DNA of 64,000 nt. It comes from Stomorhina lunata. Taxonomy: Eukaryota; Arthropoda; Insecta; Diptera; Rhiniidae. The notes under the pieces were generated by a model. The model searched no databases. It was not told where the DNA came from and worked only from the letters and a program-made list of their open reading frames with translations. The stretch spans positions 126,395,983 through 126,459,982 of the forward strand of contig OW121742.1 in NCBI GenBank assembly GCA_933228675.1. Reading direction: 5' to 3'. Every line of letters begins with the position of its first letter. The stretch's first letter is position 1. A program made the translations under genes and the position numbers. Below are positions 60,501 to 64,000 of this stretch, in pieces.

Positions 60501-61506
60501 ATTCTTGCCATGAAGAGCGTCAAGCTAAAGACATGTCTATGGAGACCTGTAATAATGACAGTGATGAAGATGTTATCGTAGACGACGATGATTCCATGAA
60601 AATGAGTTCATACAACAAGAAGCGGAAATATGAAGAGGGGACAGTGGGAAGTAGTAGGTAAGAAATCAAAATATATAGTATATCATACTAAAGGCCATAA
60701 ATGGCGACATTAAAGCAAGACATTAATTTATTAATTTAATTTAAGAATCCTAGAAAACCCTTCGCCAGTGGAGGATAGACCTCGTTCTGAGCCTCAGGTT
60801 ACCAGTACAGAATCCGGCGGAGAACATTCTCATAATAATAACAACAATAATACATCCAAATATACAGCTTTTGAGGATTTAAGAACTAAAAGCCATCATC
60901 ATCAACAGCAGCAGCAGCAACAACAGGCCATGGAGACAGATTCACCAACAGGGCATGTGATAATGCCAGGATTAACACAATTGGACTCAAAGGTGGGAAA
61001 TAGTTCGGATATTAAACCGGACAAAGATGAAAACAAATGTTTCATTTGTAAGGTAAATTTTTAAGTTGCTTATGATTTTAGTTAAACTTTCATTATTTTC
61101 CTCATTTCTCTTTATTTCACTTAAATGTCCTTTATTTCTAAAAATCTTTCTCCATATTTTTGTATTTCACTTTTTGATTTTATGACCTTAATCAAAACTT
61201 TATTATAATTTATAATTTTTCTTACTTTACTCTATCTTCAAGACAGGTATAAAGGATTTAACATCCGATAGTTTTCTAAGAGGTCGTAACTTCTACTTCC
61301 ATCAATCTTGTGCCAATGTCATGAGCAGTTATCGCTTAAACAAAGAGTTGCCAACTCATCACAATCAACAGCAAATGTCACAACATTCAAATAATAACAA
61401 TAATAACAACAACAAACACAACCATCAAGAATCTGAAGTGACATCGGAGCATAAACCCCAAATTCAGCAGCCGCAAATCGATACGGTCACACAAAATGAA
61501 AGTTAA
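30448..61506 (+). CDS. RNF220-family-like protein, 8 coding exons (candidate teyrha-meyrha orthologue)
   Basis: Joining 30448-30564, 49578-49826, 49893-50040, 58474-58961, 59544-60132, 60450-60657, 60746-61052 and 61243-61506 gives an uninterrupted 789-residue frame with GT/AG introns and consistent phases (0,0,1,0,1,2,0). Residues about 186-244 are Ala- and His-rich. C274-P-V-C277 with H289 begins a block like the CPxC..H module upstream of the RING in vertebrate RNF220. TFQRIRNNRQNRLR (335-348) matches the conserved RxRxNRQxRL motif. C367, C370 and C373 follow. Residues 400-600 are low complexity, with an acidic DSDEDVIVDDDD and a KKRKYEE basic cluster (possible nuclear signal). TAFEDLRTK (640-648) precedes C698-x2-C701-x20-H722-x2-C725, where RNF220 has a RING. 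The tail is Gln/Asn-rich. Vertebrate RNF220 is a ubiquitin ligase; without a full RING, that activity is doubtful here. A nuclear regulatory role is inferred. Confidence 0.85.
30565..32359. repeat. Intron 1, start; diverged repeat with GACGCCGACGG
   Basis: No exon was seen. From about 31100 to 31850 a roughly 390-bp diverged unit occurs about twice, marked by GTGTGACGCCGACGGATTCT (31240) and ATGACGCCGACGGATGATAA (31634), followed by TTGGACTCGA and CTAAGCT-type words. Noncoding. Confidence 0.5.
32360..33420. repeat. Diverged repeat with GGTCCAATTCGGT / GTTTTGGAGTTATAAAC
   Basis: Units of about 100-130 bp recur at 32.5-32.83 kb and again at 33.21-33.42 kb, with AGTTTTGGAGATATAAACAA-like words. 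Related units lie at 37.19-37.56 kb. Short open frames on both strands derive from these units. SINE copy 2 interrupts the region. Confidence 0.6.
32880..33188 (-). mobile_element. tRNA-derived SINE (copy 2)
   Basis: The minus-strand head (CTGTGGTATAGCAGG, CATCCGCCTAGCATACCAG, AAGTTCAATCCCCGG) and body match copy 1 at 24.93-25.30 kb. ATATATAAT occurs on both sides (near 32876 and 33187), a likely target-site duplication. It lacks the about 50-bp module with GGTCTCCGAGTGAAG found in copy 1 and has no perfect 20-bp hairpin. Confidence 0.85.
33639..34755 (-). mobile_element. Mariner-like element, D-x41-D type, second subfamily
   Basis: Terminal inverted repeats read GGGTGCTTTTTTTAGAGGTA + TAGAACTT on the left and GGGTGTTTTTTATTGAGGTA + TAGAACTT on the right. 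TA flanks both ends (33637-33638 and 34756-34757). At 1,117 bp it is shorter than a complete member because the transposase gene has lost its 3' part. The ends differ from those of the copies at 15.4, 39.2, 43.4, 51.7 and 56.8 kb, so it is a separate family. Confidence 0.9.
33825..34645 (-). pseudogene. D-x41-D mariner-like transposase, truncated and frameshifted
   Basis: The N-terminus starts at 34645 (MMNRLTKEQRLQIVQIYFEN), the usual first helix-turn-helix of this group. A frame change follows near 34480-34550. The main frame from 34484 has the second DNA-binding region (SIRHRAQQLELCPSTLRKIL), the first catalytic Asp in LFSDEAHFWLNGYVNKQNCRIW and the second in WFQQDGATCHTAHVTIDLL. It then jumps to unrelated terminal sequence and stops at 33825. 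The third Asp and the C-terminus are deleted, so this copy is inactive. Confidence 0.9.
34756..35925. other. Intron 1, no feature recognised
   Basis: AT-rich intron sequence. No exon, transposon end or RNA gene was recognised. Confidence 0.5.
35926..36375 (+). pseudogene. Fossil mariner-like transposase, D-x41-D type
   Basis: A heavily decayed plus-strand reading still aligns by eye with the transposases elsewhere in the window. KIIFNDN stands for the first catalytic block. HPMFPGKITVWCEF matches the HPxKxTVWC block. TWFQ-stop-GGTTYNTTFVTLDNL matches the second block, with its Asp now Gly. SCDLNPLELFKWGFLKS matches SCDLTPLDYFLWGYVKS, with the third Asp now Glu. Several stops interrupt it. 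No ends were found. It is clearly older than the other copies. Confidence 0.8.
36440..36600 (-). mobile_element. Non-LTR retrotransposon fragment (ORF2 C-terminus)
   Basis: The minus strand reads AKRGRPKLRWKDQVEEHLLK followed by LGLRN-stop-RICAQDR. This matches the C-terminal G-R-P-x-x-R-W-x-D-x-V motif of many non-LTR ORF2 proteins. A second copy with the same nucleotides (AAAAGAT.TTCCTCTACTT.GTCTTTCCATCGAAG) lies at 49.03-49.13 kb. Confidence 0.7.
36601..36885. repeat. Dispersed repeat beginning CTAGCTGACCCAGTCAGCGT
   Basis: A block starts with CTAGCTGACCCAGTCAGCGT and later has ATTTCATCAAAATCGGCCCA then GCTGTTTTGGAGTCCATACC, ending near TATAGATATACAAGATTTAG. Similar tails are widespread in insect genomes and are usually 3' ends of non-LTR elements or SINEs. 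The family was not identified here. Confidence 0.5.
36905..37140 (-). repeat. Dispersed repeat, copy 2 (inverted to 1560-1740)
   Basis: The reverse complement aligns with 1560-1740, including ACGGTTCTGATTAATCTTAA and AACACTGAC words, and extends further to GAGCTCTCCCATAAAA. Unclassified. Confidence 0.6.
37190..37560. repeat. Diverged repeat, same family as 32.4-33.4 kb
   Basis: GGTCAACTAGTTTTGGAGTT ATAAACA, TCGAGTTATGACC and GTAGTTTTCGAGATATGA mark three diverged units within intron 1. Noncoding. Confidence 0.55.
37561..39167. other. Intron 1, no gene; one rearranged dispersed repeat
   Basis: Mostly unremarkable AT-rich DNA. The stretch 38745-38975 is the partner of 6735-6900. Its first part is inverted relative to that locus and its second part (ATGTATGAAGTGCAATATTT) is not. 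Confidence 0.5.
39168..39890 (+). mobile_element. Mariner-like remnant, D-x41-D type (copy 2), both ends
   Basis: The left end TCGAATTTTTCAACAGTGACGCTACAAAA and the complement of the right end (GGGTTTTCAATAAGAGCGCTACAAAA) form the inverted repeats, with TA outside each. At about 723 bp it is strongly shortened. The frame goes from STLKAR straight to IIFTNEVHFWLN. The first catalytic Asp is Asn (FTNE), the second is Gln (FQQQGATSH), and only the third (MPLDYF) remains. It is therefore both deleted and catalytically dead. Confidence 0.88.
39891..40479. other. Intron 1, no feature recognised
   Basis: A GC-richer stretch near 39920-39990 (TGGTTCCCAGGTGGTTGTCC) may belong to a retroelement but was not identified. 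Confidence 0.4.
40480..40720 (+). mobile_element. Non-LTR retrotransposon fragment (ORF2 C-terminal Cys/His region)
   Basis: The plus strand gives IVYAIIGHAVSLKVGSSNF, then HILCTCPMLSHRRELTLG, a stop, and YFLDID. This is the 'TGHxxxGxH...HxLCxCPALxxxRxxxLG' tail that follows RNase H in Jockey-like elements. It is degenerate and has lost the first Cys pair. A different fragment of such a tail is at 48.76-49.0 kb. Confidence 0.7.
40721..43442. other. Intron 1, no feature recognised
   Basis: AT-rich DNA without a recognisable exon, transposon end or repeat array. A run of short frames at 41229-41417 and 43049-43430 has no protein-like features that I can name. Confidence 0.45.
43443..44165 (+). 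mobile_element. Mariner-like remnant, D-x41-D type (copy 3)
   Basis: The left end GGTTTTTAAACAGGGACGCT follows a TA. The transposase begins at about 43551 (MMEKYTSQQRVEIIKIYYRN). After LKALRPIY the frame goes directly to DEAHFRLNGFVNKHN. It is broken by frameshifts around 43790-43870 and 43990-44035. The second block (FQQDGATCHTANVTI) keeps its Asp. The third has Asn (LTPLNY). The right end fades near 44165 without a clear inverted repeat. Confidence 0.85.
44305..44682 (-). mobile_element. Non-LTR retrotransposon reverse transcriptase fragment
   Basis: The minus strand reads IPRKGEARNPKNYRRQTVAS (the 'PIPKKGDxxxPxNYRPI' RT block), then PLNRVSHDAVLSKLITF (the 'FDRVWHDxLLxKL' block), and RLPQGSVLSSSFLFF ('GVPQGSVLSPxLF'). 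Sequence between the first and second blocks is deleted. The fragment ends before the YADD catalytic box. Jockey-like by motif wording. Confidence 0.8.
44835..44895 (+). repeat. Short third copy of the 18-bp TGA(C/T)TCAGC repeat
   Basis: GAACTCAGATGATGATTCAG and CAATTCGAGATAATCCTGAA continue the unit seen at 1745-2120 for about three degenerate copies. Confidence 0.55.
44900..46569. other. Intron 1, no feature recognised
   Basis: AT-rich intron sequence. Near 45.01-45.07 kb there is one unit like the 8.04-8.79 kb repeat (CGCTATATCTCACAAACTAA). Confidence 0.45.
46570..46800 (+). repeat. Dispersed fly-type repeat with ATTTGACCATATC
   Basis: One block has GATATTTTTATATCCGCCAT, GGGGATCCTATTAAAAA, TCCGTCTAACTGACTGTC and GGCGAAATCGCTCCATATTT + GACCATA. 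The same word order recurs at 50.88-52.67 kb. The 70-codon frame across it is not a recognisable protein. Confidence 0.5.
46865..48310. repeat. 30-bp AT minisatellite, homogenised
   Basis: Nearly 45 head-to-tail units of 30 bp contain ATTTTTTTATCAAAAATTTT then TCTATAGAAA. Units at about 47.66-48.06 kb are almost identical. Occasional 28-bp units shift phase. It is the same family and orientation as the 8.8-10.37 kb array, but far more uniform. It lies inside intron 1 of the RNF220-like gene, 1.3 kb before exon 2. The 150-215-residue minus-strand frames (FDKKIFYRKI) exist only because 30 is a multiple of three. Confidence 0.96.
48760..49025 (+). mobile_element. Non-LTR retrotransposon fragment (post-RNase H tail)
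   Basis: The plus strand gives SCRSCHNIKEEETVTHLL in one frame, then after a frame change CPALPILRALYGALFLHDLS. Together these match the C-R-S-C-x-x-E-E-E-T-x-x-H-L-L...CPAL tail of Jockey-like ORF2 proteins. It lies 0.55 kb upstream of exon 2. Confidence 0.75.
49026..49130 (-). mobile_element. Non-LTR C-terminal fragment, second copy, opposite strand
   Basis: The minus strand gives RGLPKLRWKD-stop-VEENLLNLGL, the same motif as the fragment at 36440-36600. It abuts the plus-strand fragment to its left, so two different LINE pieces meet tail to tail. Confidence 0.65.
49578..49826 (+). CDS. Coding exon 2 (residues 40-122)
   Basis: The acceptor is TTTGCAG|TTACCTG and the donor CAG|GTGGGT, both phase 0. 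It encodes a His-rich segment (LLHSFHPHLLQTLNHHG) and an Ala run. The following intron is only 66 bp. Confidence 0.85.
49893..50040 (+). CDS. Coding exon 3 (residues 123-172)
   Basis: The acceptor is CTCTTACAG|AATCTT and the donor AAGGC|GTAAGT in phase 1. It is Ser/Asp-rich (TDSASPTCTSHESLEGSNDY). The split codon with exon 4 is a His. The next intron is 8,433 bp and full of repeats. Confidence 0.85.
50041..50879. other. Intron 3, first part, nothing recognised
   Basis: AT-rich intron sequence with no exon, repeat array or transposon end seen. Confidence 0.5.
50880..52670. repeat. Diverged tandem repeat with 'CATTTGACCATAGCTCCC'
   Basis: Six diverged units are marked by AATCGGT.CA..ATTTGACCATAGCTCC-like words near 51005, 51120, 51290, 51485, 51640 and 52632, with GTCCGTCTGTC-type sequence near 50895 and 51370. 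The mariner remnant at 51746-52596 splits the array and the last unit resumes after it. Confidence 0.7.
51746..52596 (+). mobile_element. Mariner-like remnant, D-x41-D type (copy 4)
   Basis: The left end TCGGGTTTTTCAACAGAGAC + GCTACAAAA follows TA. The right end keeps only CTTTTGTAGCGCT. After SVA the transposase has a stop (TGAACG) and jumps to AAAATCATCTTCAGCGATAA (first Asp block). Downstream, MRYWSGSNPHLLHESSLHPE and PYFFRDDQDRHVTVNGNRFR in one frame and MDLEDMWFQQDCATSHTANV in another show a frame change near 52180. The third block has LTPLDYFLWGY. The C-terminus is recognisable to NWVQRL. Confidence 0.88.
52671..54429. other. Intron 3, no feature recognised
   Basis: AT-rich. A short (CGAA)n run (GAACGAACGAACGAACGAAC) sits near 53404-53424 with TTCGTTTGTTCGTTC near 53558. 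No exon found. Confidence 0.5.
54430..55935 (-). mobile_element. Non-LTR retrotransposon, ORF2 RT to C-terminus, degenerate
   Basis: On the minus strand the order is: linker (NKAPGNDNISAEMLL) near 55650; RT block GILVKIPKKGNSKDCNNYRG at 55540-55480; YLAFIVFDSVNRSYLWRILE near 55305; GIRQGCILSPILFILVIEN; then LEDLKCADDICLLSQ near 55010, where the YADD box reads CADD. After a gap come GQTVRRPNTNIARQALRWNP near 54640 and the terminal NRVRYKVSSTGS. Several frameshifts and a large deletion between the RT and the C-terminus make it non-functional. The RT catalytic Asp pair is still present. The clade was not determined. Confidence 0.85.
55985..56780 (-). mobile_element. Mariner-like remnant, D-x41-D type (copy 5)
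   Basis: The minus-strand left end TCAGGTTTTCAACAGGGA is at 56780. The N-terminus (YMSQQRVEIIKIYYRN) is followed almost at once by the first Asp block, then MRYWSGSNPHVLHESSLHPE, DDQDRHVTVNGNRYHSMITN and, after a shift, MKTKFGESVIPRNRPVYWPP + RSCDLTPLDYFLWG. This copy keeps the C-terminus FCKRARGGHAKEIEFRT to its stop at 56036, which the others lack. It lies beside the 5' side of the LINE fragment. Confidence 0.88.
56781..58473. other. Intron 3, last part, nothing recognised
   Basis: AT-rich intron sequence ending in the exon 4 acceptor. No element recognised. Confidence 0.5.
58474..58961 (+). CDS. Coding exon 4 (residues 172-334): Ala/His runs and CPVC module
   Basis: The acceptor is TACATTTTAG|ATGGTC and the donor GGGAG|GTGAGT. 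The frame also reads open upstream of the acceptor, but that part is hydrophobic intron translation. It holds an Ala run, two His-rich runs, and CPVCGIKLTPDEWNSHF, which resembles the zinc-binding start of the RNF220 middle region. Confidence 0.92.
59005..59285. repeat. Degenerate AAATTGCAATTTTAGT repeat in intron 4
   Basis: About eight degenerate units of about 25-35 bp contain AAATTGCAATTT (an exact 12-nt palindrome) with TTAGTGCAA words. Confidence 0.7.
59544..60132 (+). CDS. Coding exon 5 (residues 335-531): basic RNRQNRLR motif and CxxCxxC
   Basis: The acceptor is CTTCTTGTAG|ACCTTC and the donor TCGG|GTAAGT in phase 1. It starts with the most family-like stretch (TFQRIRNNRQNRLRIKVRK) and then C-N-S-C-P-I-C. 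The rest is Ser/Gly/His/Asn-rich and probably disordered. Confidence 0.93.
60190..60365. repeat. 34-bp tandem repeat in intron 5, about five copies
   Basis: Units contain TTATTGAGAATAAGAATTGA then TTGCAAGATAAATT, with little divergence, filling more than half of the 317-bp intron. Confidence 0.85.
60450..60657 (+). CDS. Coding exon 6 (residues 531-600): acidic patch and KKRKYEE
   Basis: The acceptor is TGTTTACAG|TCAAAA and the donor AGTAG|GTAAGA in phase 2. No start codon is needed because it is internal. It encodes an Asp/Glu cluster (NDSDEDVIVDDDD) followed by NKKRKYEEG, a possible monopartite nuclear localisation signal. Confidence 0.88.
60746..61052 (+). CDS. Coding exon 7 (residues 600-702): Asn/Gln runs, TAFEDL motif, first Cys pair
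   Basis: The acceptor is TTAATTTAAG|AATCCT and the donor TGTAAG|GTAAAT. It holds six Asn, an eight-Gln run, TAFEDLRTK (compare TTFEALKAR before the RING in RNF220), and ends in NKCFICK, the first Cys pair of the C-terminal cluster. Confidence 0.9.
61243..61506 (+). CDS. Coding exon 8 (residues 703-789), stop TAA
   Basis: The acceptor is ATCTTCAAG|ACAGGT. The alternative AG four bases on gives an immediate frame problem (GTATAA). It encodes TGIKDLTSDSFLRG, then FYFHQSC, completing C-x2-C-x20-H-x2-C. A low-complexity Gln/Asn/His tail and TAA at 61504-61506 follow. Confidence 0.9.
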   Translation, partial: TGIKDLTSDSFLRGRNFYFHQSCANVMSSYRLNKELPTHHNQQQMSQHSNNNNNNNNKHNHQESEVTSEHKPQIQQPQIDTVTQNES

Positions 61507-62125
61507 ATTTTTAAGAATTTATTAAATTTAGAGAAAACAAAATCATAAAATATGAAAATGTAAAAATTATAAAACAGAAATTTTTAATTAGAAAATATTT
61601 ATTAAATAGTAAAACAGAAAAAAGTAGATGTTTAGTAAATGCAAATAAAAAAACTTTAAAGAATTTGCAACAAATGAGAAAAATTTCTCAGAATCTATAT
61701 AATCCTTAATTTTTAAGAGGAACTCTAATTTTGAACAAAATAGATTTCCCTAGAAATTTTATGGGTATAGAGAATTTGTTTCGAGATAAAAACAAAATGT
61801 AAATTGTCTGTCACTGTAAAAATTAGTTTTTCATGGTAAATATTTTATTGTTTTAAATATTTAAATTGGCCTAGTTAATAATATTTGTATGTATGTATTT
61901 CCAGTTCTTTAATGTAAAAAGAAATATTTAATATTTTTTGTTTATTTAACCATTTTAAAAACTTTATTATGTTAATGTTATTTTCTTTAGTTTTTCCCTA
62001 TTTTTTAGATAAATTTTCATTTAAACTAAATTTATTCTAGACATGTAATTAATGCTAATAATTGTTATTTATAATTTAATTAAACAAAAAAATCGAATCA
62101 TTTTAATTGATTAAAATAAAGAAAT
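61507..62125 (+). terminator. Probable 3' UTR with polyadenylation signals
   Basis: AT-rich sequence follows the stop codon. AATAAA hexamers occur at 61644-61649 and 62115-62120, among others. Which one is used cannot be told from sequence alone. Confidence 0.5.
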
Positions 62126-62289
62126 ATTAATAAAACAGAAAATACTAACAATAAATTTAACAAATAATAAGCAAATCGTTTTTATTTAAAGGTGGCAACG
62201 CCATAAATACAGGTAAACGACGAAATGATGAACTGATTAGAGAAACGGTAAATATTGCAATAATACCAAAATATAATATTAGGACTTTC

Positions 62290-64000
62290 CTATGAAAGAA
62301 GATGAACTACATAAAGACCCACTTGGAAACGATGTAATATTTGAACTCTCCAGAGACCAACAATAAAATATTTGAACTCTACAAAAACCAGTTATACAAT
62401 ACTAACAATAATAACACTCCGAAGACCCACGATAGAAATTTGGACTCAAAAAACCTTCCAATATAGAATATTTGAACTCTCGAAGACCCACGATAGAAAT
62501 TTGGACTCAAGAAACCTCCCAATATAGAATATTTGGACTCTCGAAGACCCACGATAGAATATTTTAACTCTTTAAAGACCCACGAAAGAATACTTGGACT
62601 ATTTCAATACACACATCTCCAAAGACCCACAATAGAATATTTGGCCTCTATAAAGACCCTCTATAGAATATTTAGACTTTATAAAGACCCACGGTAGAAT
62701 ATTTAGAATTTCTAAGACCCGTTATAGAATATTTGGAATGAGTAAGACTAAAGACCCACGATATAATATTTGAATGCTTCTAATACTAAAGATAGAATAT
62801 TTTAACTCCATAAGACCTACGATAGATTATTTTTATTCTCTAAAGATATGATAGCATATTTGGACTTTTTTATATCCACAATGGAACATTTAAAGTCTCT
62901 AAAGACCCACAATAGAATATTTGGTCTCTATAAAGACCCATGAAAGAATATTTGGACTTTGTAAACCCCTACGGTCAAATATTTGGAATCTCTAAGTCCC
63001 ACGATAAAACAATTGAACTCTTTAAAGATCACGAACGATAAAATATTTGGAATTTATAAGCCCCACTATAAAACAATTGAACTCTATAAAGATCCACAAA
63101 AGAATATTTGGTCTTAATTAAGATCCGTGATAGAATATTTGGAATCTATGACCCACGATAGAACAATTGAACTCTCTTAAGATTCACAATAGAATATTTG
63201 GTCTCTATAAAGACCCACGATAAAATATATAAACTTTTTAAAGACCGACATTCTATCGTAGGTTTCGATTCTCTTAAGACCCACTATAGAATATTTGGAA
63301 TGTGTAAAACCCACGATAGAATATTTTAACTCTAACTCTAAGACCCGCGATAAAACAATCGAACTCTCTAAAGACTCACAATATTATATTTGTTTTCCAC
63401 GATAGAATATTTGGAATCCCTTAGATAGGAAATCTGTACTTTAAAGACCTACGATAGAAAATCTGTACTCTAAAGACCCACGATAGGAAATCTGTATTTT
63501 AAAGACCACGGTAGAAAATCTGTACTCTAAAGACCCACGATACGAAATCTGTACTCTAAAGACCTACGATAGGAAATCTGTACTCTAAAGACCTACTACG
63601 GGAAATATGTACCCTATAGACCCACGATAAGAAATCTGTACTCTAAATACCTACGATAGGAAGTTTGCACCCTAAAGATCCACGATAGAACATCTGTACT
63701 CTAAATACCCGCTATAGGAAATCTGTACTCTAAAGACCCACGATAGGAAATCTGTACTCTAAAGACCTACTATAGGAAATTTGTACCCTAAAGATCCACG
63801 ATAGAAAATCTGTAGTCTAAATACCCGCGATAGGAAATCTGTAATCTAAAGACCTATGATATGAAATCTGTACTTTAAATACCCGCGATAGGAAATCTGT
63901 ACTCTAAAGACCCGTGATCTGTACTCTAAAAACCCGTGATAGGAAATCTGTACTCTAAAGACCCGCGATAGACTATTTGAAAACTCTAAAGACCCACGAT
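62290..64000. repeat. Degenerate 29-30-bp tandem repeat, runs off the window
   Basis: Units are built from CTCTAAAGACCCACGATAG plus either AATATTTGGA (left two thirds) or GAAATCTGTA (right third, from about 63.42 kb). The array starts about 0.8 kb after the stop codon. GACTCTATAAAG and CACGAT words link it to the 15.1-16.5 kb repeat. Confidence 0.9.

Overview
The window looks like nuclear DNA from a calyptrate fly, possibly a blowfly or relative. That is inferred from the high A+T content, fly-style short introns with gtaagt donors, mariner/Tc1 and non-LTR relics, long AT minisatellites, and a protein with fly-like Ala, His, Gln and Asn runs. Nothing bacterial or viral was recognised.

One cellular gene is supported. 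It lies on the + strand in eight coding exons between 30448 and 61506 and predicts 789 residues. Exon 1 is followed by a 19.0 kb intron and exon 3 by an 8.4 kb intron; the last five exons cluster in 3 kb. The protein resembles the RNF220 family in its middle region, but its C-terminus has a C-x2-C-x20-H-x2-C cluster with half-LIM spacing where vertebrate RNF220 has a RING. It may be the fly gene teyrha-meyrha; that name is a memory-based candidate and was not verified.

The left part (1-29 kb) has no supported host gene. It holds a 2.7 kb array of 12-bp repeats, several AT-rich minisatellites of about 30 bp, an 18-bp repeat rich in TGACTCAGC, a Tc1-like element with D-x37-E spacing, one D-x41-D mariner remnant, and a non-LTR RNase H fragment with a tRNA-derived SINE inserted in it. 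A 31-bp array with nine TATCGATA sites lies 1.6 kb upstream of the start codon.

The two long introns are full of transposon debris. There are six more D-x41-D mariner relics (one of them very old), several non-LTR fragments, a second SINE, and a 1.4 kb minisatellite of the same family as the one at 8.8-10.4 kb. Every mariner copy is broken. Five share loss of roughly the same internal segment, with different junctions.

Downstream of the gene, a degenerate tandem repeat of about 29-30 bp starts near 62.3 kb and runs off the window end.
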